Positions 51,713-61,715 of a stretch of DNA of 64,000 bases are shown here, piece by piece. Below the pieces are notes generated by a model that saw only the letters and a list, made by a program, of their open reading frames with translations, did not search any database and was not told the DNA's origin. The first letter of the stretch is position 1. Every line of letters begins with the position of its first letter. Position numbers and translations under genes: made by a program. Source of the DNA: Catellatospora citrea (GTDB taxonomy: Bacteria; Actinomycetota; Actinomycetes; Mycobacteriales; Micromonosporaceae); assembly GCF_003610235.1 (NCBI RefSeq), contig NZ_RAPR01000001.1, positions 5,518,001 to 5,582,000 on the forward strand. The letters are read 5' to 3'.

Positions 51713-53646
51713 ACGAGGGCGCGTCCCTGCTGAGTTCCGTCAAGGGGCCGCAGGATCTCAAGACCCTGTCCCCGGAGCAGCTGACCGGCCTGGCGGCCGA
51801 GATCCGCGACTTCCTGATCGCCAAGGTCGCGCGCACCGGCGGGCACATCGGCCCCAACCTCGGTGTGGTGGAGCTCACCCTGGCGATGCACCGGGTCTTC
51901 GACTCGCCGGCCGACCGCTTCATCTTCGACACGGGCCACCAGGCATACGTGCACAAGATGGTCACCGGCCGGATGGACGGCTTCGACCAGCTGCGCCAGC
52001 GCGGCGGCCTCACCGGCTACCCGAACCAGGCCGAGAGCGAGCACGACCTGGTCGAGAACTGCCACGCGTCGACCGCGCTGTCCTACGCCGACGGCATGGC
52101 CAAGGGCTACGCGCTGCGCGGCGAGAAGCGCCACGTGGTCGCGGTCGTCGGGGACGGCGCGCTGACCGGCGGCATGTGCTGGGAGGCGCTGAACAACATC
52201 GCCGCCACGGACAACCCGCTCGTGATCATCGTCAACGACAACGGGCGCTCGTACGCGCCGACCATCGGCGGGCTCGCCGACCACCTCGCCACGCTGCGCC
52301 TGAACCCGGGCTACGAGAAGGTCCTGGACCTGGTCAAGGACGCGCTGGAGAAGACCCCGCTGGTCGGCAAGCCGCTGTTCGACGCGCTGCACGCGGTCAA
52401 GAAGGGCATCAAGGACGCGGTCGCCCCGCAGGCGATGTTCGAGGACCTGGGCCTGAAGTACATCGGTCCGGTCGACGGGCACGACCAGGCCGCGCTGGAG
52501 TCGGCGCTGGGCCGGGCCCGCCGCTTCGGCGGCCCGGTGATCGTGCACGCGGTCACCGCGAAGGGCTACGGCTACCAGCCGGCCCTCAACGACGAGGCCG
52601 ACCGCTTCCACGCGCCCAGCGCGTTCGACCCGGAGACCGGCCGGCTGCTGGCCGCCCCCAGCCTGAAGTGGACCAACGTGTTCGCCGAGGAGCTGGTGGA
52701 GATCGCCGGCGAGCGGCCCGACGTCGTCGGCATCACCGCGGCGATGCCCGAGTCCACCGGCATCGACAAGCTCGCCGCGGCGTACCCCGACCGGGCCTAC
52801 GACGTGGGCATCGCCGAGCAGCACGCGACCACGTCGGCGGCGGGTCTGGCGCTGGCCGGCCTGCACCCCGTGGTCGCCGTGTACGCGACCTTCCTCAACC
52901 GGGCCTTCGACCAGGTCCTGCTGGACGTCGCGCTGCACAACCTGCCGGTGACGTTCGTGCTGGACCGGGCCGGCATCACCGGCCCCGACGGCCCGAGCCA
53001 CTACGGCATCTGGGACATGTCGGTGTTCGGCGTGGTGCCCGGCCTGCGGGTGGCCGCCCCGCGCGACGCCGAGACGCTGCGTGAGGAGCTGCGCGAGGCG
53101 ATCGGCATCGAGGACGGGCCGACCATCGTGCGCTTCCCGACCGGTTCGGTGCCCGCGGCGCTGCCCGCGCTGCGGCGCGTCGGCGGCTCGGACGGCCTGG
53201 GCGGCATGGACGTGCTGGCCGAGGCCGAGCGCAAGGACGTGCTGCTGGTGTCGGTCGGCGCGTTCGCGCACCTGTCGATGCAGGTCGCCGCGAAGCTGGC
53301 CGAGCGCGGCTACGGGGTGACCGTGGTCGACCCGCGCTGGGTGCGTCCGGCGCCGGTGGACCTGGTGCCGCTGGCCCGCGAGCACAAGCTGGTGGTGACG
53401 ATCGAGGACGGCGTACGCAACGGCGGCGTCGGCGACGCGGTCTCCAAGCTGCTGCGCGACAACGAGGTGGACGTGCCGCTGCGCGACCTCGGCGTGCCGT
53501 CGACGTGGATCGACCACGGCACCCGCGCCGAGATCCTCGCCGAGATCGGGCTCACCGTCCCGGAGATCACCGAGCGGGTCACCAAGTGGGCCGCCGCGGT
53601 CACCCCCGCCGCCCCCTCGCCGCTCGCCACCTCGGTGCGCGGCTAG
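51709..53646 (+). CDS. dxs: 1-deoxy-D-xylulose-5-phosphate synthase
   Basis: 645 residues, typical of DXS. Condenses pyruvate and glyceraldehyde 3-phosphate, the first step of the MEP isoprenoid pathway. N-terminal TPP region: [55 protein letters not shown] (GDG...N for Mg-TPP). Middle domain: [29 protein letters not shown] (catalytic Glu), [22 protein letters not shown]-terminal transketolase domain from about 500. A 15-bp terminator follows. Translation probably coupled to the leader ORF. Confidence 0.95.
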   Translation: MNEGASLLSSVKGPQDLKTLSPEQLTGLAAEIRDFLIAKVARTGGHIGPNLGVVELTLAMHRVFDSPADRFIFDTGHQAYVHKMVTGRMDGFDQLRQRGGLTGYPNQAESEHDLVENCHASTALSYADGMAKGYALRGEKRHVVAVVGDGALTGGMCWEALNNIAATDNPLVIIVNDNGRSYAPTIGGLADHLATLRLNPGYEKVLDLVKDALEKTPLVGKPLFDALHAVKKGIKDAVAPQAMFEDLGLKYIGPVDGHDQAALESALGRARRFGGPVIVHAVTAKGYGYQPALNDEADRFHAPSAFDPETGRLLAAPSLKWTNVFAEELVEIAGERPDVVGITAAMPESTGIDKLAAAYPDRAYDVGIAEQHATTSAAGLALAGLHPVVAVYATFLNRAFDQVLLDVALHNLPVTFVLDRAGITGPDGPSHYGIWDMSVFGVVPGLRVAAPRDAETLREELREAIGIEDGPTIVRFPTGSVPAALPALRRVGGSDGLGGMDVLAEAERKDVLLVSVGAFAHLSMQVAAKLAERGYGVTVVDPRWVRPAPVDLVPLAREHKLVVTIEDGVRNGGVGDAVSKLLRDNEVDVPLRDLGVPSTWIDHGTRAEILAEIGLTVPEITERVTKWAAAVTPAAPSPLATSVRG

Positions 53647-53661
53647 CACGACAGCACACGA

Positions 53662-53697
53662 CCGAAGCCGCCGACGACAACCCGTCGGCGGCTTCGG
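53662..53697 (+). terminator. dxs terminator
   Basis: CCGAAGCCGCCGACG (53662-53676) pairs perfectly with 53683-53697, 6-nt loop. Confidence 0.8.
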
Positions 53698-53789
53698 CGC
53701 GTCTGAGCACGCGGAGCCCCGCGGGTCGCGCCATCGGCCGCCGCCGGCGGTGCGCAGAGCGGTGGACGGACGCGTGAGGCGGTGCGGGC

Positions 53790-55088
53790 GTGGTACGTGA
53801 GCCGGACGGTGTCTCGATCATCGACCTCGGGGTGCTGCCGGCCGACGAGCCGGACGAGGAGCCGACCGGTCCGGCGAAGCCGCTGCGCTGGGGCCGCCGC
53901 GTGGCGGCGGTCCTCGCCGTCGCCGCGGTGCTGACCGGTGTCACCGCGGCCGGTCCGCTGCCCCGGCACCAGGTCTCCACACTGGCCGTGCTGCCGTCGG
54001 CGACCGGTGTCGCGCGGGTGGTCGACGCCGGGCTGGTCATGGTGTTCGAGAATCGGCGCGCGGTGGCGTACGACCCGGACGGCTGGCGGGAGCTGTGGTC
54101 GGTGCCGGGCCCCGCGTTCGCCCACGCGATCGCGTTCGAGGACCTGGTGGTGCTGTTCCGCGGCGATGCGATGAACGAGCCGACCGGGGAGAAGCCCGAC
54201 TGGGCCCAGGCGGTGGACCGGACGACCGGGCAGCTGCGCTGGAGCAGTGACCGGCAGGTCGAGCTGTACGGCGACGTCATGGTCTCCTACCTGCCCGGCG
54301 ATGTGGCGCAGGTGGTGGAGTTCCGGGACCCCCGCACCGCCGAACTGCGCTGGCGGCTGCCGGACTCGCAGACGTGGACGCCGGACGAGCGGCGTTCGGC
54401 GCTGTGGCGGCTCACCCCGGACGGCACGCTGGTCGAGCACGATCTGCACACGGGAGCCGTGCGGCGCACGGCGCGGGTGCAGCTGCCCGAGTCGGAACGG
54501 AGCCTGAACCTGACGGTCAGCCGGGAAGCGGTGGGCATCACCGCGTTCGGGGACGGCGGCTGGCTGCGGAACACGCTCTGGTACCGCGTCGCCGACCTCA
54601 CCGGGATCAGCGGGGCCGGCCAGTGGGCCTGGGAGCACGACTGCGGTCGCGGACTGTCCTGCGCGTACACGTTCGACGGCGGGCAGGTGTTCCTGATCGA
54701 CCCGGCGACCGGAGTGGCCGTCCGGTCCGTGCTCGACGGTGGGGGCGTCGGCAGCCCGCTGGGGCTGATCCTGCTCGGGCAGGACGGCGAGGCCGACTTC
54801 AGCCTGCCCACCGTGCGGGCCGTGCTGGACCCGTGGACGGGTGACTCCTCGGCGGGGCTGAAGGGCTGGCGGGTGCTCGGCGTGGACGAGGGCCTCGTGC
54901 GGGTGCTCGCCCACTACGACCTGCCGCACAAGCTCACCTACCTGGCCGAACTGACCGACCGGGAGGCCGTGCGGCTGGGCGCCGTGCCGCACCTGCTGCG
55001 GGAGTGCACCCCGGCCGGGCGGACCCTGGTCTGCGCCACCATGGCCGGCGACACCGTGGTGCTGCGGATCGGGGAGGAACACCGGTGA
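53790..55088 (+). CDS. Propeller protein 1: membrane-anchored PQQ-like beta-propeller (type A)
   Basis: 432 residues from GTG. Short cytoplasmic N-terminus with the motif SIIDLG (residues 9-14), basic stretch, one membrane helix (about 34-54), then a beta-propeller of PQQ/BamB-like blades recognisable by repeats such as AVDRTTGQLRWSS, RDPRTAELRWRLP and VEHDLHTGAVRRTARV. Cysteines HDCGRGLSCAYT and CTPAGRTLVCATM probably form two disulfides, consistent with an outer location. Ends VVLRIGEEHR. First of five tandem paralogues; most like number 3. GTG of gene 2 overlaps the stop. Ligand and function unknown. Confidence 0.8.
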   Translation: MVREPDGVSIIDLGVLPADEPDEEPTGPAKPLRWGRRVAAVLAVAAVLTGVTAAGPLPRHQVSTLAVLPSATGVARVVDAGLVMVFENRRAVAYDPDGWRELWSVPGPAFAHAIAFEDLVVLFRGDAMNEPTGEKPDWAQAVDRTTGQLRWSSDRQVELYGDVMVSYLPGDVAQVVEFRDPRTAELRWRLPDSQTWTPDERRSALWRLTPDGTLVEHDLHTGAVRRTARVQLPESERSLNLTVSREAVGITAFGDGGWLRNTLWYRVADLTGISGAGQWAWEHDCGRGLSCAYTFDGGQVFLIDPATGVAVRSVLDGGGVGSPLGLILLGQDGEADFSLPTVRAVLDPWTGDSSAGLKGWRVLGVDEGLVRVLAHYDLPHKLTYLAELTDREAVRLGAVPHLLRECTPAGRTLVCATMAGDTVVLRIGEEHR

Positions 55089-56410
55089 CGACGACCGGGG
55101 CGGGCCGGCACGGCCCCGCCGTGATCGACCTGGGCGCGGGCTGGCGCGAGCCGGACCAGCACCTCGACGAGCCGCGGCAGTGGCGGACGCGGTCGCTCGC
55201 TCTGGTGCTGGCCGTGGCCCTGACCGCGGCGCTGGGCGGGGCGGCGGTGAACCGGCCCGGGCTCACCGAGTTCGCCCGGGTGACGCTGGACACCGACGTC
55301 CACGACGGCAGGTACTCGATCGTCGGCGACGTCGTGCTGGTTCCGGACCGGGGCAACCTGTCGGCGTACGAGCTGCGCGACGGGTCACGGCGCTGGCGGG
55401 TCCCCGCGCCCGGCCTGGTGTCCCAACCCTTCGTCACCGCGACGGCCGAGGCGGGCGTCGCGGTGCTGGAACAGGCCGAAACCGGCACCGGGGTGCTGAC
55501 CCGCGTGGTCGACCTGGCCGACGGGGCGACCCTGTGGCGCTCGAGCGCCGTCGTGGTGCCCGTGGACGACGTCGCGGTGGAGTACCCGGTCATGCCGGAC
55601 CCGGCGGAGATCGCCGCGGGCGCCCCGTTGCCGCCGGCGGATCTGCGCGTCTTCGACCTGCGCAGCGGGCAGGTGCGTTGGCGGTTGCGCGGCGACGTGG
55701 CCACGGTGGACCTGGCCGCCCGGACCGGCTGGGCGATCTCGGCGACGGGCGCGGTGACCGCGTACGACCTGCGCGACGGGCAGGCGCGAAGCACCGGCAC
55801 GCTGCGGCTGCCTGAGGGCAGGGTGTATGCCGCCTCCGCCGCCGACGGCGTGCTGGCGCTCGGCATCGCCCAGGGGGACTCGCTGTTCGAGGAGCACTTC
55901 GAGACGGCCACCTTCGAGGCGATCGACCAGTCGTCGCCGCTGTGGGCGCGCACCGACTGCGGTCCGAGCTGGTGCGCCCTCGCGGCGCAGCCCGGCGGCG
56001 AGGAGGCGGACCCGGTCGTCGTCGACCGGGCCGACGGCCAGGTGCGCTACCGCCTGCCGGCCAACTCCCACGGCACGCCGAGCGCGGCGGGGCTGCTCGT
56101 CTTCACGAGCGACCTCGACCAGCCGTTGCGATCCGGCCTGGCCGTGCTGCAGGATCCGGTCACCGGCCGGGTGCTGCGCGATCTCGCCGGCTGGACGCGA
56201 CCGGACCTGCAGCCGTACCCGCCGATCTTCCTGACCCGGGAGGTCGGCCCGGCCGGTGCCGGCCGGCTCCAGATCGCCCGGTTGACGCCCGACGGGCTGC
56301 GGCTGCTGACCGAGCTGCCGTTCCGGGTGCGCGGGTGCGCGTTCGCCGAGCACGCGCTGGTCTGCGTGCACGACGGCAACCAGCTGACCTTCTGGCGGCT
56401 GCGCGGATGA
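55085..56410 (+). CDS. Propeller protein 2: membrane-anchored PQQ-like beta-propeller (type B)
   Basis: 441 residues from a GTG overlapping the previous stop. N-terminal AVIDLGAGWREP (motif at residues 13-17), membrane helix about 36-56, then blades with AYELRDGSRRWRVP, VVDLADGATLWRS, DLRSGQVRWRLRG, AYDLRDGQARSTG and DRADGQVRYRLP. Cysteines TDCGPSWCALA and RGCAFAEHALVCVHDG. Ends HDGNQLTFWRLRG, almost the same as protein 4 (HDGNQATLWRLPD), so 2 and 4 are the closer pair. Predicted single-pass, propeller outside. No catalytic residues assigned. Confidence 0.8.
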   Translation: MTTTGAGRHGPAVIDLGAGWREPDQHLDEPRQWRTRSLALVLAVALTAALGGAAVNRPGLTEFARVTLDTDVHDGRYSIVGDVVLVPDRGNLSAYELRDGSRRWRVPAPGLVSQPFVTATAEAGVAVLEQAETGTGVLTRVVDLADGATLWRSSAVVVPVDDVAVEYPVMPDPAEIAAGAPLPPADLRVFDLRSGQVRWRLRGDVATVDLAARTGWAISATGAVTAYDLRDGQARSTGTLRLPEGRVYAASAADGVLALGIAQGDSLFEEHFETATFEAIDQSSPLWARTDCGPSWCALAAQPGGEEADPVVVDRADGQVRYRLPANSHGTPSAAGLLVFTSDLDQPLRSGLAVLQDPVTGRVLRDLAGWTRPDLQPYPPIFLTREVGPAGAGRLQIARLTPDGLRLLTELPFRVRGCAFAEHALVCVHDGNQLTFWRLRG

Positions 56411-57681
56411 CCGTCATCGACCTCGGTGCCGACTGGGCCGTCGAGCCCGCGCAGCCGACCCTGCCGCGCCGTGGATCGACCGTGCGCGCCGCCGCGGCGG
56501 TGTGCGGGGTGCTGCTCGCGTGCACCATGACCGCCGCCGCGCCCGCGCCGGAACCCCGGTTGACCGAGCTGGCCCGCTGGGCCGAGCCGCAGGCGCTCCT
56601 GCTCGCTACGGCCGGCGCCGACACGCTCCTGGTCCACACCCCGGCCGGGGTCACGGCCTACGACGCGGCCGACGGCCGGCGGCGGTGGAGCCTGCCCGGC
56701 TCGACCGACTGGGTGCACGACGTCGGCGACGTCCTCGTGCTGGGCTTCTCCCGGCTGGAGAACACGTCGGCGCAGCCGCAGTTCGCGTACGCCGACGCGG
56801 TGGCCGTCGACCGGTCGACCGGGCGGGTGCGCTGGCGGGCGGAGGCCTATCTGGAGCAGGTCGCGGGCATGCTGGTCAGCTTCTCCGGAAATCCGGAGCG
56901 GCCGGTGGCGCAGGTGCACGACCCGGCGACCTTCGCGCTGCGCTGGCGCGTCGCCGCGGCGCGGTCGTTCGTCGTGGACCGCTGGGGGTCGGCCGTGTGG
57001 GAGCTGGCCGCCGACGGTGGGCTGGTCGAGCGCGAGCTGGCCACGGGCGCGGTGCGCCGCAGCGCGCGGGTGCGGTTGCCGGGCGGGACCCGGGTGGCCG
57101 TGCTGGCCAGCCGCGACGCGATCGGGATCGTCGGATACCGGTTCGACGCCGGCGGGATCGAGGAACATGCCGAGGTGTTGTGGTACGACCGCGCCGACCT
57201 GGCCGCCACCGGCGCGGAGAACCGCTGGGCCTGGGAGGCCGACTGCGGTGCCGGGACGTCCTGCGCCTACCCGTACGACAACGGGCCGCCGTACCTGGTC
57301 GACAGTGCCACCGGCGCCCCGATCCGGCCGTTGGAAGGCTCGTCGCACGTCGGCAGTCCGGCCGGGCTGCTGCTGTTCGACGACGGCGGCGAGCCCGGGA
57401 CCGAGATCCGCGCCCGGCTGGAGCCGGCCGGCCACCGAGCGCGTACGGACGTGGCGGGCTGGCGCGTCCTGTCCATGACCGGACAGGTGGCCCGGATCCT
57501 CGGGCACGAGGACGGGGACCCGTTCGCCACCCATGTCGCCGAGCTGACCGCCGACGGGTTGCGGCCGCTCGGCCGGGAGCCGCACGGGTTGGTGCAGTGC
57601 GCGTCCGTGCCGCGGGCGATGGCCTGCACCACCAAGGCCGGCGAGGTCGTCATCTGGCGGATCGGGGAGGAGAGACCGTGA
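56407..57681 (+). CDS. Propeller protein 3: membrane-anchored PQQ-like beta-propeller (type A)
   Basis: 424 residues; ATG overlaps the stop of gene 2 (ATGA). N-terminal MTVIDLG places the motif directly at the start. Hydrophobic segment about 24-46. Blades include AYDAADGRRRWSLPG, AVDRSTGRVRWRAE, HDPATFALRWRVA and VERELATGAVRRSARVRLP. Cysteines ADCGAGTSCAYP and VQCASVPRAMACTTK. The WYDRADLAATGAENRWAWEADCG segment parallels WYRVADLTG...QWAWEHDCG in protein 1, and both end in RIGEE, showing that 1 and 3 are duplicates. Confidence 0.8.
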   Translation: MTVIDLGADWAVEPAQPTLPRRGSTVRAAAAVCGVLLACTMTAAAPAPEPRLTELARWAEPQALLLATAGADTLLVHTPAGVTAYDAADGRRRWSLPGSTDWVHDVGDVLVLGFSRLENTSAQPQFAYADAVAVDRSTGRVRWRAEAYLEQVAGMLVSFSGNPERPVAQVHDPATFALRWRVAAARSFVVDRWGSAVWELAADGGLVERELATGAVRRSARVRLPGGTRVAVLASRDAIGIVGYRFDAGGIEEHAEVLWYDRADLAATGAENRWAWEADCGAGTSCAYPYDNGPPYLVDSATGAPIRPLEGSSHVGSPAGLLLFDDGGEPGTEIRARLEPAGHRARTDVAGWRVLSMTGQVARILGHEDGDPFATHVAELTADGLRPLGREPHGLVQCASVPRAMACTTKAGEVVIWRIGEERP

Positions 57682-58961
57682 ACATCGTCGCGGGCGAACA
57701 GGACGGCGCGGCCGTGATCGAGCTGGGCGGCGGCTGGCGGGAGCCGTTGCCCGAGCCCGAACCGCACCGGGTCCGGCGCATCGCCGCGCTGGTGCTCGGG
57801 GTGGTGCTGCTGCCCGCGCTCGGCGGCGCGGCGGCACCGCAGTCGGGGCTGATCGAGCTCGTGCGGGTGCCGGTCGCCGACGCGCGCGCCAGCGGCCCGG
57901 TGTTCGCGGGCGACGTCTTCCTGCTGCGGGGGCAGGGCCGGCTCACGGCGTACGAGCTGCGCGACGGTGCGGCGCGCTGGAGTGTGGAGCTGCCCGAGCG
58001 GCCGCAGATGAGCAACATCGTGGTCTCGCCCGCGGTGCCGGACATCGTCGTGGTCGCGCAGGTCGACGGGAACGGCGACGGGCAGCTCAGCGTCGGACTC
58101 GACCTCGCGACCGGGGCCGTACGGTGGCGGAGCGGCGAGCTGAGGGTGCCGGCCGGGGACGTGGTGCACACGATGGGCTCGGTCCACGGTGCGAACGGGG
58201 CGCCTGCCGTCCATGTCGCCGACCTGCGGACCGGGGCCCGGCTCTGGACGATGCCGGACGCGGTGCACCCCGTGTTCGACGACGAGGGCGACACGGCCTG
58301 GACGGTGAGCCCGACCGGCCTCGTGACGGCGTACGACGTGCACGACGGCCGGGTGCTGCACACGGGCACGGTGCAGGTGCCCGCCCCGGTCGAAGGGGCG
58401 TTCGCCGACAAGGGGGAACTCGCCGTCCAGTACTCCGGCGGGACAGGCTCCCGACTGGCGTGGTTCGACGGGACGACGCTGGCGGCGATCCCGGCCACCG
58501 CGCCGGACGGGTGGGGTGTCTACTGCGGCGCGGTGTTCCGGTGCGTTCCGCTGTCCGATCCGGTGGGCGGGCTCGAGGTGGTCGACCGGGCGACCGGGGC
58601 GGTGGTGCGCCGCCTGCTCACGGAGCAGTACCTGGTCAGGGACTCTCACCTGCTCGTCTTCGACCGGGACCGCGACATGGACGGCGAGCTCGGCCCCCGC
58701 CCCAACACGGTGCTCGATCTCGGCACCGGTCGGGAGACCGACGTCACGGGCTGGGAGGTGCTGTGGGAGCAGTCGCCGGTCTCGGTGCTGGTGCGGTTCG
58801 TCGAGAACGGGGCGCGGATACAGGTCGCCCGACTCGGCCCGGCCGGTCCGGAGATCCTGGCGCAGCTGCCGGGTGATGTGCGACGGTGTGCGTTCGAGCA
58901 GCCGACCCTGCTCTGCTTGCACGACGGGAACCAGGCGACCCTCTGGCGGCTCCCCGACTGA
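57678..58961 (+). CDS. Propeller protein 4: membrane-anchored PQQ-like beta-propeller (type B)
   Basis: 427 residues from GTG overlapping the stop of gene 3 (GTGA). N-terminal AVIELGGGWREP (residues 12-23) mirrors protein 2, with Glu for Asp in the motif. Membrane helix about 33-52. Blades: AYELRDGAARWSVELP, GLDLATGAVRWRSG, DLRTGARLWTMP, AYDVHDGRVLHTG, VDRATGAVVRRL. Cysteines YCGAVFRCVP and RRCAFEQPTLLCLHDG. TAWTVSPTGLVTAYD matches TGWAISATGAVTAYD in protein 2. Next start is 22 nt after the stop. Confidence 0.8.
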   Translation: MNIVAGEQDGAAVIELGGGWREPLPEPEPHRVRRIAALVLGVVLLPALGGAAAPQSGLIELVRVPVADARASGPVFAGDVFLLRGQGRLTAYELRDGAARWSVELPERPQMSNIVVSPAVPDIVVVAQVDGNGDGQLSVGLDLATGAVRWRSGELRVPAGDVVHTMGSVHGANGAPAVHVADLRTGARLWTMPDAVHPVFDDEGDTAWTVSPTGLVTAYDVHDGRVLHTGTVQVPAPVEGAFADKGELAVQYSGGTGSRLAWFDGTTLAAIPATAPDGWGVYCGAVFRCVPLSDPVGGLEVVDRATGAVVRRLLTEQYLVRDSHLLVFDRDRDMDGELGPRPNTVLDLGTGRETDVTGWEVLWEQSPVSVLVRFVENGARIQVARLGPAGPEILAQLPGDVRRCAFEQPTLLCLHDGNQATLWRLPD

Positions 58962-58983
58962 ATCCGGTGAAGCGGGAGGCAGG

Positions 58984-60258
58984 GTGACCGTGCTGATCGA
59001 CCTCGGCGACCCTCGCGGGGACGACGAGGAACCGGACGGCGGGCCGCGCCTGTCGCGGACCGGACGGCGGGTGGTGGCGCTGCTGGCCGTGGCACTCACC
59101 GGGCTGCTGGCCTGTGCCGGGTCGACCCCGGCCGCCGCCCTGCCGTTGCGCCGGATCACCGAACTCGCGCCGCCGGTCGCCGCGCCCGTCGTGTTCGCGG
59201 GCGGCCTGGTGCTGGCGGTGGATCGTGCTGTGACGGCGCGGGAGCTGGTGGCCGTCGGGGACGCCGACGGCGCGGTGCGCTGGCGCGCGCCGCTGGACGG
59301 CCGCTCGCCCGAGGTGCACGAGGCCCGGCAGGTCGACGGGTTGCTGCTGGTCACGGTGCTCGACACCGCGGCCGCGGACGAGCCGTGGAGCACGTACGCG
59401 CTGGACGCGGCGACCGGCCGGCGGCGGTGGCACGAACGGGCGTACGTGATGGGCGTCGCGGACCGGACCGTGGTGCTGGCGGGCATGTCCGCGCCGGTCG
59501 ACTGGTACGGCGGCTGGGACGTGCCGACCGGGCGTCCACTGTGGCGGCACACCCTCGACACGTCGTACCGGCTGGCGCCGTACCTGGCCGACGGCCGGCT
59601 CGCCGGGTTGGTGCTGATCGAGGACGACGGACGGGACCGGGTGCGGCTGGTCGGCGTCGACGGCGTGCCCGGCGCCGTGCACGAGCTGCCCGCGCGGACG
59701 TCCGCGGTGCAGGTGGTCGGCGGGCTGGTGGTGGCGGCCTACGAGCGGGACGGGCGACGCCGGGTCGCGGCGCTGCGGCTGCCCGCGCTGGAGACCGCGT
59801 GGGACGTCGCGCCCGCGTTCGACAGCCGCCACGTCTACCTGACCGAGTGCGCGCCGCTGGTCTGCGCCAGCGCGGCCGACGAGGTCTGGCTGCTCGACCC
59901 CGCCGACGGCACGGTGCGCTGGCAGGGCCGGGTCGACGGGTTCGCGCCGCTCGGGCCGGGCCGGGTGCTGACCGGCACCGACGAGCGCCCGCAGGCCGGC
60001 GTGCTGCGCGACACCACGACCGGCGAGCTGCTGCTGCGGCTGGACGGCTGGACGTCGGCCGGCACCGACGGCCGCAGGCTGGTGCTGACCCGGACGAAGG
60101 GCAACCGGACCTGGTTCGGCGTGGTGGACCTGGCCCATCCGGCCCGGATCCGGCTGGTCGGCGTCGGCGGGATCACCCTGGACCGCTGCTGGCTGGGCGG
60201 CGCGGCCCTGGTCTGCCAGTCCCTGGTCGGGCTGGACGTCTACCGCCTCGCGGACTGA
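58984..60258 (+). CDS. Propeller protein 5: membrane-anchored PQQ-like beta-propeller (divergent)
   Basis: 424 residues from GTG with GGGAGG upstream; the only member after gene 1 with its own spaced ribosome-binding site. N-terminal VLIDLGDP keeps the motif (residues 4-8); membrane helix about 25-45. Blades: AVGDADGAVRWRAPLD, ALDAATGRRRWHERA, DVPTGRPLWRHTL, LDPADGTVRWQGRVDG, LRDTTTGELLLRLDG. Cysteines TECAPLVCASA and DRCWLGGAALVCQS. It is the most divergent of the five and fits neither pair. A weak 7-bp GCCGGAC/GTCCGGC hairpin follows. Confidence 0.8.
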   Translation: MTVLIDLGDPRGDDEEPDGGPRLSRTGRRVVALLAVALTGLLACAGSTPAAALPLRRITELAPPVAAPVVFAGGLVLAVDRAVTARELVAVGDADGAVRWRAPLDGRSPEVHEARQVDGLLLVTVLDTAAADEPWSTYALDAATGRRRWHERAYVMGVADRTVVLAGMSAPVDWYGGWDVPTGRPLWRHTLDTSYRLAPYLADGRLAGLVLIEDDGRDRVRLVGVDGVPGAVHELPARTSAVQVVGGLVVAAYERDGRRRVAALRLPALETAWDVAPAFDSRHVYLTECAPLVCASAADEVWLLDPADGTVRWQGRVDGFAPLGPGRVLTGTDERPQAGVLRDTTTGELLLRLDGWTSAGTDGRRLVLTRTKGNRTWFGVVDLAHPARIRLVGVGGITLDRCWLGGAALVCQSLVGLDVYRLAD

Positions 60259-60310
60259 CCGGCCGCCGACGCCGCCGGACGAGGCCGAGTCGTCGCGGTC
60301 CGGCCGGTCG

Positions 60311-61555
60311 TCACCAGTTGGCCTGGCCCGGCGGGGTCGGCAGCGGCACGGCCGCGGGGTGGATCACGTAGACCAGGCCGCGGCTGCTGTCGAGCCAGGC
60401 CGACTCCCACTCGGCCCGGCCGACGGGCTTGCGCACCTGCGCGTTGCTCGGCGAGTTCGGGTCGTTGAGCACCGGGTCGCCCGCCTCGGTGAAGCCGACC
60501 AGCGCCACCAGGTGACCCTTGGTGTCGTAGTCGAGGCCGGGGACCTGGCCCTTGCGGTACGACGCCGACGCGATCAGCGGGATCCCGGCGGCGATGAACC
60601 GTTCGGCCTCGTTCAGCGAGCGCAGCCGGGTGACGAAGGCCCGCAGCCCGAACCGGCCGGCGTACGCGGTGTTGAACGGCCAGTTGCCGCAGCCGGCGAA
60701 GGAGTGGTCGTAGGTGTGCCGGGCGGCGAAGTCGACCCACGGGTCGGTGTGGCCGGGCTCGACCCAGGCATGGTCGGCCGGGGTCGGGCCGGCGCCCCAG
60801 TAGGCCAGCACCATCGAGGTGGAGGTCGGGCTGCACCACGCCTCGCCGCCGTTGTCCCACTGCGGGTGCTCGCCCCGGTGCAGCTGCTGGGAGTAGGGCG
60901 GCACGTCGAGCACCAGGCCCCGCGCCGCGAGCGGGCTGCTCGGGGTGAGCGCACCGGGCGCGGGCAGCGCGGAGGCGGCCGCGCCGAGGGTGCGCAGCAC
61001 CGGCGTGTCCGTGCTGCCGGCCGGGCGCAGCAGGGTCGCCCGCAGCCGCCAGGAGGCCAGTGCGCGCCCGTCGGCGGCGCGGTAGGTGTCGGCGCTCACG
61101 TCGCCGTCCGCGTCGCCCTGGCCGCGCTGGGAGGTGCGCCGGAAGGCGGTGTCGTCGGCGGCCCAGTCGCCGAGGTTGAACCACTTCGTCACGGTGCCCG
61201 CCGTGGTCGTGCCGCTCACCTCGACCCGCAGGAAGCTGCCGCCGGGGGTGTCGGCGGTCCAGGACGGGATCAGCTCGGTGGCGGCGAAGCCCACCGCGGT
61301 CGCCGGGCCGGTCCAGGTAGCGGTCTCGTAGTCGGCGCTCAGCCCGGTGATGGGGTCGGTGTGCGACAGCGTCCCGGTCGCGGCGGCGAAGGTGAGGCCT
61401 CCGGTGCCGGCGAAGACGCCGCTGCCCGTACCCTCGGCCCAGCGCTGCGGTGAGTCCCACCGCCGGAAGGCGATGTCGCGCCCGGCGGACGGCTGCCCGG
61501 CGCCGTCGGCAGCCGGGAGGTCGGTGGACGCGGGCGGCGTTTCGCGTCGGTTCAT
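60311..61555 (-). CDS. C39-like cysteine peptidase family protein without evident signal peptide
   Basis: 414 residues from ATG 61555 with GGAGG 7 nt upstream. N-terminal 190 residues form a beta-rich domain with repeated hydrophobic strands (RWDSPQRWAEGTGSGVFAGTGGLTFA). The C-terminal 220 are a peptidase_C39_2-like papain fold: EAWCSPTSTSMVLAYWG (catalytic Cys), TKGHLVALVGFTEAGDPVLNDPNS (catalytic His and Asn/Asp). No hydrophobic export signal is visible in the first 40 residues, and the frame extends upstream only to 61630, so secretion would need another route. Divergent from the two-component genes. Minus-strand TATAGA at 61607-61612 may be its -10. Confidence 0.75.
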   Translation of the reverse strand: MNRRETPPASTDLPAADGAGQPSAGRDIAFRRWDSPQRWAEGTGSGVFAGTGGLTFAAATGTLSHTDPITGLSADYETATWTGPATAVGFAATELIPSWTADTPGGSFLRVEVSGTTTAGTVTKWFNLGDWAADDTAFRRTSQRGQGDADGDVSADTYRAADGRALASWRLRATLLRPAGSTDTPVLRTLGAAASALPAPGALTPSSPLAARGLVLDVPPYSQQLHRGEHPQWDNGGEAWCSPTSTSMVLAYWGAGPTPADHAWVEPGHTDPWVDFAARHTYDHSFAGCGNWPFNTAYAGRFGLRAFVTRLRSLNEAERFIAAGIPLIASASYRKGQVPGLDYDTKGHLVALVGFTEAGDPVLNDPNSPSNAQVRKPVGRAEWESAWLDSSRGLVYVIHPAAVPLPTPPGQANW

Positions 61556-61715
61556 CGGTGCCTCCCGTGCGTCGCCCGACCGATGGCGAATCTCTGCGAT
61601 GAGGTTTCTATACGCGAAGATTTTTTGCAATGGCTCGGGGGCTCTATCTTCGTGGCAGACACCCTCGCCGGCGGCTGCCGCGGGCGATGCCAGGCGGTCG
61701 GAGAGAGGCGGAGAC

